The notes under the pieces were generated by a model. It was not told where the DNA came from. It was given only the letters and a program-made list of their open reading frames with translations, and did no database searches. From Epiperipatus broadwayi (lineage: Eukaryota; Onychophora; Udeonychophora; Euonychophora; Peripatidae), in NCBI GenBank assembly GCA_028023455.1, contig JAQFVV010000319.1, forward strand, positions 560,001 through 624,000: DNA of 64,000 bases, written 5' to 3'. This document shows, one piece after another, positions 11,866 through 24,411 of this stretch; within the stretch, counting starts at the first letter, position 1; every line of letters begins with the position of its first letter. A program made the translations under genes and the position numbers.

Positions 11866-12473
11866 CATCATCATCATCATCAGATTTTGTTGAAGTAGCT
11901 CAAATTTCAATTTTAATTATTATATTCTAAAGAAAGATTTCATTCTTCCACCCATTAAAATTTTATATGAAACCCATAGGCATTATATTCCACACAGAAG
12001 AAATAATAAAAAGCATTTATGGATTTTATTTGAGTGACTCAAACTGTATTATTGATTATCTCATTAAAATGTATGATTTTATTTATTTACCTAATGGGAT
12101 TTTAAAATATAAAATTCCTATGAATTTAGTTATTTGACTGACTAAGAAATTGTGCCAAGATAAGTATATTTGAAATGTTAACAGACTTTTAATAAACTTT
12201 GAATTACAGAGATATTTTATATTTACTGAGTATGGTTAAGTAGTACAATATTTAGAGTGATGTATTTTAAAAATTATCACTACAAGAAAGGTATAACAAA
12301 AATAATACAGGTTTATATATAAAATTTTATAATTAGAATTTAATGTAAATGTGTATTATTACTTTGTACCATGGATATTGATTAAAAACAGTTAAAGATA
12401 ATTTTTACATGTCACTGATCATAAGTTTCAGTAATATGTAATGGAATTTATTTAATAAAGACATATATATATA
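10407..12473. other. Unassigned AT-rich DNA with a compound microsatellite
   Basis: Nothing coding recognised. The only distinct structure is the trinucleotide repeat at 11815-11881. Confidence 0.4.
11815..11881. repeat. Compound (CAT)n(TAT)n(CAT)n microsatellite
   Basis: A run of CAT units passes into ATT units and returns to CAT units, symmetric around the middle. This fits replication slippage with C/T interruptions retained at both ends. Confidence 0.9.
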
Positions 12474-13319
12474 TTATAACGATCCAAAAGAAAGTGATGA
12501 TCGAATCTAACCATAATCTGCACTACAAGGGCGCCATCTAGGCATTTAAACCTAGAAAAATTTATAAAGTAGGCAGATATGCGCTGTTAAGATTCCACTT
12601 TATTTAAATATTTAGACCGTTAGCCCAATGTCACTAGCATTCATCATAAGATGCCGCATTGACATCGATGACTTATATATTCTAATCGAACATGAAAACC
12701 ACAACATAATTAACCGCTAACAAATCCATGCAACATCCATACCCAACTTAAATTTATATTCAAACAATAAATATTAATACAAATAAAAAATAATAAAATG
12801 GAAATATTTTTTTTAGCAAGCAAATATGTAAAAATTAAACATTTATAATTAATTTGAAACATAAATCAGATAAAAGTTCCTTCTTAAAATCTAGATTAGC
12901 TGATCAAATCTTTAAAGTTCTTAATTACTTTTAGTTGTTAATTGGTAAAGTTCATAGCTTATGGTAGAAGAATCCAGGTTCCTGTTTCTAATTCCCATGG
13001 TGTCTCCATTGGAAGACCGATCTGATGCTATGGAGGTGATCTTAGCTGGTTTCATTTCAGAATCACAGTCATTTCATTTTTTTTAATAGAGAGTGTGATA
13101 TGTGCGTCCTATCACAACTCTCCAAAACAATCAAGCTGGAACTGTCAGGAAACTCAATATTTCTCTTTTTATAATCCTCCTATAGATTCCACAAACAAAA
13201 ACATCACTGTTCCATTTTTTTGTTATGGTCCAGGCCTTTATTTGCTGCTTCTATATTGGACAAGCTAATTCTTTTTATTCTCTTATCTATCTTATCCTCT
13301 GAATTTTTAATTACAGTAT
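12474..13319 (+). repeat. Repeat R1, copy 2, left part (interrupted by element A)
   Basis: Begins TTATAACGATCC directly after a (TA)n run and follows copy 1. A block of about 0.43 kb is missing: the junction CACTAG/CATTCATCATAAG joins points that are apart in copy 1 (about 658 and 1077). It ends at ACAGTAT, inside the R1 TATA box, where element A begins. The rest of the copy resumes at 23804. Confidence 0.85.
13316..13319 (+). repeat. Target-site duplication GTAT, left, of element A
   Basis: GTAT precedes the first base of the 5' LTR and is repeated at 23804-23807 after the 3' LTR. The uninterrupted homologue in R1 copy 1 has a single GTAT (1835-1838), which proves the duplication. Confidence 0.9.
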
Positions 13320-15322
13320 TGTAGGAGTATATATATACTCATACATACTCATACATTTATGTAATCAATATGTATAGATTATATTTACATTATTATTATA
13401 CTTATGAAAATAAATATATAAAGTTACTATTTTTCATTCTTTAAAATGAAAAATCACGTTGTTGACAAAAGACTATTGACAAGGTGATAAATGACCTCTG
13501 GGTTCACAGTTTATTGAATTAAAGGAAATGAAATTAACTTAGTGTTTTAATATCTAATTGTTATTGCAACAATGAGAACGGGTATGCTTCAGCAAGCTGA
13601 TGGAGCCAGACATGATATATTAATTCTATTCTTGTTATTAGAAGAATAAGGATTCTATTTTTATCAGCTATATATTCATAAAAACTTTTACTATGTTTGA
13701 TTACAAATAACAGTGTAAGTTGAAGTTTATATTTTAAACAATTTAATACTCATTAAAAGAAGTTTCTTATACTTGTTCAACGAAAGTAATCTAAATATAT
13801 TTTCGTGTTTTATAGAAAAAATTGTTTGAATTACGTTTTAAAATCTAAACAGCGTCTTAAAAAAAAAAAAGAACATGTTTATAAAAACTTCATTCAAATT
13901 TTATGTACTTTTCATTATAAAGAAAATGCAGAGTGGCTAGAACACAAATATTTATCATGGGATAGATAAAATGCACTTGCCTAATCAAACATATATATGT
14001 GGGAATAACATCGTTGCCGAATGCTTTAGAATTATAAAGAACTTAGATCTTCAAAATGGAATTATGAATGCCTTAAAATTATAAAAATTAGATCTTCAAA
14101 ATGGAATTATAAATATTAATGAAGTAAATTTATATTAAGAAGATGAATATAAAGAGGAAACTAAATGTCAACTTAGGATATCCTAATATTATTCTCTTTA
14201 ATGTTTAACAACAAAGGAATCAAAAAACTGCGTCTTCGAAGGATTTTCATTCTCGCGAGGAACATTAACTTTTATAAATGCCATTTGGAATTTTTGAAAA
14301 TTATAATTAGGAAAAGTTAATTTCATTTTCTTTATCATCGTATTCATTTTATTATAAAAATAAATAATAAGATAGAATTAATAATTTAGAATATTTTTGT
14401 TTTTATTTATGATTAATAAAGATTTAAATATCGGTTAATAAATGTTAATTTTGGTAACGGGATAATGTGAACTTAGAGGTAAGATATTAAACTATTTTTG
14501 AATCCACATATTATTTTCCATGACATGACACTACATTGTTTATACTAATCAAAATAGACTAATAAACGTAATGTGTGATAAAGAAATAAATGATTAACAT
14601 TGTTGTGAAGTATATATTTTTATATTAATAAATATAACTTGACTGACAATCATTTTAACGAATGAAGGTGTTATATAGAAATAATTGGATTATTATTTGT
14701 ATTATCTAATTAGTGTAAATTAGCGTTAATATAATTGTCTAAATATTAGGATACTTATATTTTAAATAAATTATAAAATCACGTAGTGTTATAGGTTTAG
14801 AAAATATATCTACCGTAAGCAAAGAGAATGTTTATATTTTTAATTTAAGGAGGTAGATATATAAATATTTTTTTATATATATTGTAAAATTTAAATTATT
14901 TAAGTGTTAAATAAATAAGTATGTTTTTTATATTAAATGAAGTCTTCAATTTTGTTTTATTTGAATTAAAGAGTTAGTGAGATTCGTTGTTAATATTACT
15001 TTAAAATATTGACAGGAACCCTGAAGAAAGTAAAGTGTTAAACTTTCCTGAGTTCGAAATCTGAGCATAACGGTAAAGTTAATTAAGGTGAAAATTGATT
15101 TGATGTGGTTGGATATAATAATTTTTTTAAAATAATAAATTAGTTATTGGGAAAAAATATAGTTTTATATCAAAATTAAATCACATCATTAGTGGCATCC
15201 TATATGAAGACCTTAAATCTGACTATAGTGAGATGCGACTCCTTAACTTATCTTGTTGAGAGGGGGCATACCATTACATATGGCGCATCCAAGTGAGGCT
15301 CTGAATTATATATACCATTACA
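13320..15322 (+). repeat. Element A 5' LTR
   Basis: 2003 bp, starting TGTAGGAGTATA and ending CCATTACA. Its partner at 21803-23803 differs at roughly 2 % of positions in the first 600 bp, counted by eye. A TATA-like ATATATAAAT near 14859 is a possible promoter. No coding frame. Confidence 0.92.
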
Positions 15323-15324
15323 TA

Positions 15325-15342
15325 TGGCGCACACAACTAGGG
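15325..15342 (+). promoter_or_regulatory. Element A primer-binding site (candidate)
   Basis: TGGCGCACACAACTAGGG starts two bases after the LTR end, the usual place for the site that pairs with a tRNA 3' end (TGG complements CCA). TGGCGC fits a lysine tRNA start, but the rest does not match one well. The tRNA identity is open. Confidence 0.55.
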
Positions 15343-15678
15343 CCTTGAATCATAGATTCCATATCATTATTATATTGAATCATAGATTTTATATTGTTTG
15401 TATAGCGATACAAAACATTGAGGGATAAATGGTATTAATAATAGTCTCATATTAAATGTGTTGTAAAATAGTAGGTAATAAAATAATGGAGACTTTGAAA
15501 ATTAAATAAGTAAAATTTAAATGAATAGATCACTCGCTTAAAAATATAATTTTAAAATTAGGCATTAGAGTAAGAACTCACATATATATCTGAAAAGAGA
15601 AAGGCATCGCATTAATATCCTATGATAAATAATATATTATCGTACAAATAAAGTTATAGTTAAGTTAAAGATAGTTTT

Positions 15679-17650
15679 ATGATTACAAGAAGTAAGTATA
15701 AAATATTTTCTTCTAATACTAATAATATGGAAATGCAAACTGAGATACTTAGTTCAGATATAGCTGATGATACTATGAATCGTACTAATGAACAAATAAA
15801 TATAGGTGTGTCTGAGAGTAATTCTATATTAGATACTCATGTTCCAGAAATTATGGATATTGTGGACAAACCTATAGAAAGTAAAACCAGTGATAATCCA
15901 TCATTAAGTCAAATGATATTAATGATGCAACAAATGATAGAGAATTTAAATACAAACATAGATACCAAAATGGAAAATATGCATACTCAGATGGAAAATC
16001 TGAAACTAGATTTGTCTACGAATATTGATACCAAGATGGAAAGTATGAATACCAAAATGGAAAGTGTGAAAGTAGATATTACAAATGAATTATCAATAAA
16101 ATTAGATAATATAAAAATAGATTTGCAGGACGAGGTATCACAAATACAAACAAATATGAATAATGAAATTCAAAAAATTCAAAAGTTTATTGAAGAAACG
16201 GATCTTAAGTGTCAAAAAAGATTTTTTGAATTTGAAACAAAGCTAGAAAATAAAGTAGAAAACAAACTTCTAGAAATAAAAACTGTATACAATCATCTCC
16301 AAATTGATATGTATAAAATCCAAGAAGAGACTGAAAAGGTTTTAGATGAGAAAATAGAAGATGTCCACATAGAAATTAATAACCAAGACAAGAAAAGTCA
16401 GTCTATGGAAAAAGATTTTCAGTGTCTAAATGTGAAGTAAAATTTTTATTGATTCAGACGTAAAGTTAAATAAAAATAATATTGAAATATTATTAGAGAA
16501 TCAATCGGAGATATTTAATCAATTGGAAAATAAAAATATTACCGTAGATCAGACCATAAAAGTTTTGAAGGATGAGTTTGAGAAAGAAAGAAAAATAATG
16601 ATGGAAAATTATACCCAAGCTTGTAAAAGGATTAAAGTATCTAATATCAAAGGAGACACTACTTCAGATAAATTTAATCAAATATTAGAAGCTATTAATA
16701 GGATAAGGGAAGATCCAAATAAAAAGGAACATCAAGATGAAATAGTGATTGAGGTGGAAAACATGCAAAGGGAACAAAATAATGAGGATAATATTAGTTA
16801 TTTTATAGGAGACTTTGCTCACCATCACAATCAACAATCATCTATAAATCTGCAAAAAGAAAATGTTAGCAATACAAATCACGTATTACAATCTAATGTT
16901 GTGAATCAATTTGTAAAATTAAAAAATTTTCAAGGGTTTACAAATGAAGCTCCAATAGAGCATCTAAAGAGTTTAAATTTATATTTTTCAGTAAATAGTA
17001 ATTTGACAGAAGGTGAAAAATTGATAGTAGCTTACAGTCATTTACAAGGTGATACATGGTGGGAATCATTGTTCCAAATACCTAAAACTTTTGAAGAATA
17101 TCAAACATTATTGATAAAGAATTTTTGGAATAGTGATCATCAAGAATCACTGTTGTATCAAATACTTCAAGAAAAGTATAAAAGTATGCCAGGTGAAACT
17201 CTTACTAAATTTTTTAGAAGACAGGTATCGAAATTGAAAACCCTTGATACTTATCATTTCAGCAAAAATCAAATTATTCGTATTGCAAAACACAACTTAC
17301 CTATGAAAATTGAGCAGTCTTTATTATTTACTAATGCACAAAATATCGAACAAATTATAGATATTTTAAATAATATTGACTCAAATAACCAAAATCTTAA
17401 TCAAAATTATGTTGAAAGAAAGAAAGAAAATATTCAAGTAAATGCTATTAATTATAAAAAAAGAAAGCATAAGACTTTTAATCATTCACAAAGTAAAACT
17501 ACGAAGAGTGATAATAATGCAGATGTTAAATTGATTTCTGATACACGTCAAATTTCAGAAATCAAGAGTATAGCATCTACTAGTGGATTGAATAAAGGTA
17601 AAATAGGGTATAATAAAAATATACCCAAAACAACAGCAAAATTAAATTAA
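15679..17650 (+). pseudogene. gag: Element A gag (frameshifted)
   Basis: The structural protein forms the particle that packages element RNA. The first frame (15679-16440, 253 codons) has a long coiled-coil region including two 22-residue repeats that begin NIDTKME. It stops at TAA 16438-16440. The homologous reading continues in the +1 frame from about 16418 to the stop at 17650. This second part contains a capsid-like domain with YSHLQGDTWWESLF and FWNSD, closely resembling element B Gag (WWQSLF, FWNSDKQD). One indel near 16430 explains the break. There is no CCHC zinc knuckle. The gag end reads KLN then stop, as in element B, and is followed by the conserved stem-loop. Confidence 0.85.
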
Positions 17651-17688
17651 AGAGGGTCTTCGGAAATAGTTCCTCTCCTCAAAGACCC
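17641..17688 (+). promoter_or_regulatory. Element A gag-pol junction stem-loop (candidate recoding site)
   Basis: Right after the gag stop, GGGTCTT (17654-17660) can pair with AAGACCC (17682-17688). The loop contains TAGTTCCTCT. The pol frame is -1 relative to gag and stays open across the junction to at least 17629. The equivalent element B structure is at 31452-31502, with an A-T pair where A has G-C. Confidence 0.5.
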
Positions 17689-17697
17689 ACATTTAAA

Positions 17698-20600
17698 ATG
17701 AGGAACAAAAATAAAATTGTAGTTAAACAAATCACCAACATAATATGTTCAGAGGAAGATGATGAACCCAAGTATGCTGTTCAAAATTGTCCGTTAATTA
17801 ATATTATGTTTGAAGATTTGCAAATTAGAGCCTTATTAGATAGTGGTAGCCAAATATCTGTAATATCTGAAGAGTTTTATAAAAGGTTGATGGATAAAAA
17901 TCCACATATTAAAACCTTACCTCTAAAATCAGTACAGATTACCATAGCTAATAATAAAAGGGCAAAATTAATTCAAAAGCAAATCTGGCTCAAACTAACT
18001 ATTAATCAAACATGTATTTATAATGTATTTTTGATATTAACTGGACTTATTTATGAAATGATATTGGGAGTAGATTTTTTATATCTGAACAAATGTTTGA
18101 TTGATTTTAAAATTAAGATAGTTCATATAGGTGATGAGGTTTTAAGGATGACATTGTCTCCAAAGTATGATCTGTTGGAAATTGAATGTATAATGTCAAA
18201 CGTAACAGAAACACTTGTAAAATCAAAAATTGCTGAATCAAATTTAATTGATGGCGATAATGTTAATAAATTGCAATCTATTATTAATGAATATAATACA
18301 ATATTTTCAGAAATACCAGGAGTTATTGAAGGTTTTCAGCAAAGAATAAAATTAATTCATGATCAACCTTTTCAATCCAAATCTTATCCTATTCCTTATC
18401 AATATAGAGAAGAAATATATAAACATATTAATAAAATGCTTGAATGGGAAATCATTTCCAAATGCTCTTCACCATACTGTAATCCAGTTGTGACGGTGAA
18501 GAAGAAAGATGGGTCGATGATATTTTGTTTGGATGCTAGACGACTAAACAAAATTACTGTCCCTGACAGAAATATACCACCGCCCATACATGAATTATTC
18601 ATGAGATTTGGAAACAAGAAAGTATTTTCTACTTTCGATTTGACCTCAAGCTATTGGCAGATAGAACTTCATACTGAAGATCACCAATATACCGCGTTTC
18701 GGTATGAAGGTTTTACTTATCAATTTAATAGGATGCCATTTGGATTGATCAATAGTGGTGCTGCTTTAATTTGATGCTTAGATAAAACCTTATCTCCTGA
18801 TATAAAAAAAGATTGTGACAATGTATGTAAATGATGTTATAATTGCATCAACTACAATTGAAGAACATCTTCAACATATAGACATGTTTTTTTAAAGAGT
18901 ATTCTGACAAAGGAATAAAAATCAATTTCAAGAAAAGCACTTTAGTATCTAATGAAGTGATCTTCTTAGGTTATATAGTTGGTCACAATGGGATTAAACC
19001 TCATCCGGATAAGATTAGTGCTATACAGAATTTCCCTAAACCCACAAATAAAAAACAAATAAGATCATTTTTAGGAATATGTAATTTTTATAATCGTTTC
19101 TACCAAAAATTTTCTGATTGCATGGAAGCGTTGTTAAAACTCATTAGAAAAGATGAGAAATGGAAATGGACTGAGGAACAAGATGATGCATTTGCTAGAA
19201 TCAAAGCTGAATTTTTAAAGCAAACTATATTAGCTTTTCCTGATTTTAGCAAACCATTCATCTTACAAACAGATAGTAGTGGTTACGGATTAGGGGTTAC
19301 CTTATCTCAAATCCAAGAGGATGGCCAAACAGGAGTCCTCTATTTTATTAGCTGGCTATTAAAAGGACCTGAATTGATTTATACGGTTACAGAGAAGGAA
19401 GCCCTAGCAATAGTGTGGGCTTTTCAAAAATTTCGACAGATGCTTCTTGGATCAGAGGTGATTGTGATAACTGATCATAAAAGCCTCGAATTCTTGAATA
19501 ATAGCTACTTGACTAATTCTCGATTAGTGAGATGGAGTCTGTTATTACAAGAATTTAATTATACAATTAAATATTGTAAAGGATCCGAGAATGTTGTAGC
19601 TGATGCATTAGGTCGAAATCCATGTAAATCAGAACAACTACATTTATCGGTAGATAATCCCTACATTATGAATGTTGACCTGATAGTTGATGAAAATGTA
19701 GAGAACGGTTTATTAAATATCCATAATTTACAAAATGAAGATAAAAATTTAATGCTGATTATTAAAACATTAAATAAAGAGGAAATTCTGTATACAGCCA
19801 GTAATCTTCCATTATATAAGATAGATAATATGGTCTTAAAATATAAAATTAATGATAATTTAAATGAGTGGAGAGTAGTAATACCTGAAGTTCTAAAAGA
19901 CCCACTCATACAATATATCCATTGTTTATATGGACATTATGGTGTCTATAAAACTGAACAAACAATAAAGAATTGGTTTTATTGGCCTAATATGCATAAA
20001 GATATTTTGAATGAAATTCAAGATTGTCAAATATGTTTGAGAGCTAAACCAGTAAATAAAAATTATGTTAGTTCAATAAATTCTATCATTCCAGAAAGAC
20101 CAAATGAGATCTTAGCTATAGACTGCTATGGACCTTTACCTCCATTTAATAAAAAAATTTTTTTAGTAGTAGCTTATGATCTCTTCTCTAAATTTGTGTC
20201 TGCTTATCCAATACCCCAAGCTAATACTAGATATACTATTAAAGTATTAGAAACCCTCAATTTAGAAAGGATAGGGAAACCTATGACGATCTTATCTGAT
20301 CATGGCACACCCTTCCTATCCAAAGAATGGAATATGTGGGTAAATAAACATCAAATAAAACATGTGCTTACTTCTATAAGGAATCCTCAATCAAACCCAT
20401 GTGAACGTGTAATGCAGGAACTTGGACGTTTGTTTAGAACTTATTTGAAAGATAATCACAAGGGGTGGGTAAAGCACACACCAGATATGGTAAATTATAT
20501 AAATTGAAGTGTTAACGAGTCCACTGTATTGACACCTTTTAAATTGCAATTAAAACAAAATATACCAATATTATTTAAATATTATAAGCCACCAATCCCT

Positions 20601-20909
20601 AATCTAACCATAAACATTGAAAAGGATAGAAAAGAAGCTTGAGAAAGAATGAGACAAATGGCTCAAAAGCGTCATAAAAATACATACAAGTCAAACTATC
20701 AATTCAAAGTAGGTGACAAAGTATTTTTAAAGACACCACATGTTAGTAATCCACAAAATTTTATTTTTCATAAATTTTGTAATAGCTATGAAGGACCATT
20801 TACCATTATAAAGAAAGCTGGACCAAATGCATACTGGTTGGATTGTGATGGTGAGGTACGAGGTACTTATAATGCTCGTATATTAAAGCCCTATAGAGGA
20901 AAAATATAA
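17698..20909 (+). pseudogene. pol: Element A pol: protease, RT, RNase H, integrase (inactivated)
   Basis: The protein copies element RNA and integrates the DNA. Domains seen in order are: aspartic protease (LLDSGSQ); RT fingers and palm (KKKDGS, FCLDAR, FSTFDL, RMPFGLINSG); RNase H (QTDSSGYGLG, TEKEALAIVWAF, ITDHKSLEFL); and integrase with zinc finger (HCLYGH, CQIC), then the D,D,E residues in LAIDCYGPL, ILSDHG and NPCERV. Lesions are a TGA at 18772-18774 where element B has an Arg codon, an A-run frameshift near 18806, the catalytic YVDD read as YVND (AAT at 18830-18832), a T-run frameshift near 18890, and stops near 20507 and 20640. The ATG at 17698 matches a conserved Met in element B Pol. 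Confidence 0.92.
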
Positions 20910-21793
20910 TAATTGTCTTAAATAAACAATTACCATGAGTTTTGTAATACCTAAATTATGTAATAATTATTAGGATTATAGAAAGAAAATGTAAAGAATT
21001 AAGATATTAAAGAGAAGGAAATACTATATATAATTGTGTCTAACTAAGATGGATCATATCATTAATGTGGAAATGGAAGACTGATTACTTATAGGTTGGC
21101 AAGTTCACAAATGAATTCCAACTAATATATTTATTCGATGCTAAAAATAATCTAGTAAGTCTCAAAAACGAAGGAGCAGGATTGGCACCTTTAAATAAGT
21201 TTGTGTATGTTCATTTATTAGATGTCAGTGATAATCTAGTAAGTTTCAATAAGGAGCAGGATTGGCATTTTAAATTGATTTATACATAAAACACTTATGA
21301 AATAACTAATTAAAACTTAGTTATAGAATAATCAGGTTTTCTACCATATAATTATTTTGATATATTATTTCAAATACTTAGTATATTAATAAGGATACAT
21401 TATATAGAAATTCATTGAAAGAAGTGAATAAAAAAAAGTAATATAGATAATGATTTTTGCATAATAAAGTATTACATTATTTAACTGTAATAGGTAATAA
21501 TTTTAAAATAAAATAGTCAGTATATTTAATCTATGATTTGATCAAAACAGACTATATTAGATATACCATATTTAAGACATTAACAAAAAAAGAACCCAAT
21601 TGCCCATAAAACAATTTAATTATTATTAGATATAATAATTAATAATATTTTTTTTCTCTAATAATTGACGAAGAATTTAAGATTTTAAGTCTAGGAGAAA
21701 ATAAAAAAAAAATTATGAATTGTAATGATGCATAAATGATAACAAAGATGAATAATTAAAATAAAATGTTAGTTTATTTTAATTTTCTTAGTC
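20910..21793 (+). other. Element A 3' noncoding region
   Basis: About 0.88 kb between pol and the polypurine tract. No envelope-like or other frame. It includes two imperfect copies of a segment around AAGGAGCAGGATTGGCA (near 21170 and 21245). Confidence 0.6.
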
Positions 21794-21802
21794 GAGGGGA
21801 AA
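21794..21802 (+). promoter_or_regulatory. Element A polypurine tract
   Basis: GAGGGGAAA lies directly before the TG of the 3' LTR. This is the position and composition used to prime plus-strand DNA synthesis. Confidence 0.8.
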
Positions 21803-23803
21803 TGTAGGAGTATATATATACTCATACATACTCATACATTTATGTAATCAATATGTATAGATTATATTTACATTATTATTATACTTATGAAAATAAATAT
21901 ATAAAGTTACTATTTTTCATTCTTTAAAATGAAAAATGACGTTGTTGACAAAAGACTGTTGACAAGGTGATAAATGACCTCTGGGTTCACAGTTTATCAA
22001 ATTAAAGGAAATGAAATTAACTTAGTGTTTTAATATCTAATTGTTATTGCAACAATGAGAATGGGTATGCTTCAGTGAGCTGATGGAGCGAGACATGATA
22101 TATTAATTCTATTCTTGTTATTAGAAGAGTAAGGATTCTATTTTTATCAGCTACATATTCATAAAAACTTTTACTATGTTTTATTACAAATAACAGTGTA
22201 AGTTGAAGTTTATATTTTAAACAATTTAATACTCATTAAAAGAAGTTTCTTATACTTGTTCAATGAAAGTAATCTAAATATATTTTCGTGTTTTATAGAA
22301 AAAATTGTTTGAATTACGTTTTAAAATCTAAACAGTGTCTTAAAAAAAAAGAACATGTTTATAAAAACTTCATTCAAATTTTATGTACTTTTCATTATAA
22401 AGAAAATGCAGAGTGGCTAGAAGACAAATATTTATCATGGGATAGATAAAATGCATTTGCCTAATCCAACATATATATGTGGGAATAACATCGTTGCCGA
22501 ATGCTTTAGAATTATAAAGAAATTAGATCTTCAAAATGGAATTATGAATGCCTTAAAATTATAAAAATTAGATCTTCAAAATGAAATTATAAATATTAAT
22601 GAAGGAACTTTATATTAAGAAGATGAATATAAAGAGGAAACTAAATGTCAACTTAGGATATCCTAATATTATTCTCTTTAATGTTTAACAACAAAGGATT
22701 CAAAAAACTGCGTCTTCGAAGGATTTTCATTCTCGCGAGGAACATTAACTTTTATAAATGCCATTTGGGATTTTTGAAAATTATAATTAGGAAAAGTTAA
22801 TTTCATTTTCTTTATCATCGTATTCATTTTATTATAAAAATGAATAATAAGAGAGAATTAATAATTTAGAATATTTTTGTTTTTATTTATGATTAATAAA
22901 GATTTAAATATCGGTTAATAAATGTTAATTTTGGTAACGGGATAATGTGAACTTAGAGGTAAGATATTAAACTATTTTTGAATCCACATATTATTTTCCA
23001 TGACATGACACTACATTGTTTATAGTAATCAAAATAGAGTAATAAATGTAATGTGTGATAAAGAAATAAATGATTAACATTGTTGTGAAGTATATATTTT
23101 TATATTAATAAATATAACTTGACTGACAATCATTTTAACGAATGAAGGTGTTATATAGAAATAATTGGATTATTATTTGTATTATCTAATTAGTGTAAAT
23201 TAGCGTTAATATAATTGTCTAAATATTAGGATACTTATATTTTAAATAAATTGTAAAATCACGTAGTGTTATAGGTTTGGAAATATATCTACCATAAGCA
23301 AAGAGAATGTTTATATTTTTAATATAAGGAGGTAGATATATAAATCTTTTTTTTATATATATTGTAAAATATAAATTATTTAAGTGTTAAATAAATAAGT
23401 ATGTTTTTTATATTAAATGAAGTCTTCAATTTTGTTTTATTTGAATTAAAGAGTTAGTGAGATTCGTTGTTAATATTACTTTAAAATATTGATAGGAACC
23501 CCTGAAGAGAGTAAAGTTTTAAACTTCCCTGAGTTCGAAATCTGAGCATAATGGTAAAGTTAATTAAGGTGAAAATTGATTTGATGTGGTTGGATATAAT
23601 ATTTTTTTTAAAATAATAAATTAGTTATTGGGAACAAATATAGTTTTATATCAAAATTAAATCACATCATTCATGGCATCCTATATGAAGACCTTAAATC
23701 TGACTATAGTGAGATGTGACTCCTTAACTTATCTTGTTGAGAGGGGGCATACCGTTACATATGGCACATCCAAGTGAGGCTCTGAATTATATATACTGTT
23801 ACA
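21803..23803 (+). repeat. Element A 3' LTR
   Basis: 2001 bp, TGTAGG...CTGTTACA, partner of 13320-15322. Substitutions and short A-run indels distinguish the two. Confidence 0.92.
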
Positions 23804-24085
23804 GTATATAAGAGCCCAAGGGCTAGCTTGCTTTTCAATTAATTTATAAAACAATCATTTCCATTTACAAAAATATATAAATGTTTTTACAAAAATATAC
23901 ATTCAAACACTTTTTTCATTTATTAAAAAAAAAAAAATTAAAGTTTTGCATCTGTTTGAATATATATATATATATATACATTTAACAACTCTTTAATTTT
24001 AGCTTTTAAATTTTTAATAAATGTATTTTTATTTGTGAACTTAGTTTTTATTTTAAATTAATGTAACGGCATATTTATATACCGT

Positions 24086-24089
<4 letters not shown>
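23804..24089 (+). repeat. Repeat R1, copy 2, right part
   Basis: Starts with the second GTAT copy and continues ATAAGAGCCC as in copy 1 (from 1839). It ends with TGTAACGG (24062-24069) and CCGTTACA (24082-24089), a perfect 8-bp inverted pair spaced by 12 bp, then (TA)n. Confidence 0.85.
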
Positions 24090-24120
<31 letters not shown>

Positions 24121-24333
24121 AAGCAGTCAATCTTAGCTTAAGATTGAGCTTCATAGTTCCATCAACCAATTGTATTCAAACCCTATATCCCATCCTGCTC
24201 CTTTTGGTGTGTATATATTTGAGATGCACACCTAAGTTATAAAATTTTAATGTTTCAATAACATTTTTTAAAATTATTATTAATTCTTTTTTATTAATTA
24301 TTAGTTTTTTTTAATTAAAGTATATAGGTATGG

Positions 24334-24371
<38 letters not shown>

Positions 24372-24411
24372 GAGAAGTAAATTTGATATAATTATATATA
24401 TATATATATAT
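24090..24411. repeat. Linker with three (TA)n runs, a hairpin and a (TA)-centred palindrome
   Basis: TA runs lie near 24088-24118, 24337-24366 and 24394-24411. At 24120-24152 GAAGC and TCAATCTTA pair with TAAGATTGA and GCTTC, giving a 14-bp stem with a two-base bulge. CTCATAT (24334-24340) and ATATGAG (24368-24374) flank the second run as inverted arms. TTCAAACCC near 24176 resembles a Pol III B box, but no A box was found. Confidence 0.6.

Larger units (their letters stand above)
13320..23803 (+). mobile_element. Ty3/Gypsy-type LTR retrotransposon, element A (degenerate)
   Basis: Complete structure of 10.48 kb: 5' LTR, primer-binding site, gag, pol (protease, reverse transcriptase, RNase H, integrase), polypurine tract and 3' LTR, bounded by GTAT duplications. 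The domain order with integrase last is that of Ty3/Gypsy. There is no envelope frame between pol and the 3' LTR. gag and pol carry several frameshifts and stops, so it is no longer autonomous. It lies inside R1 copy 2 and next to element B, to which it is related. Confidence 0.92.
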
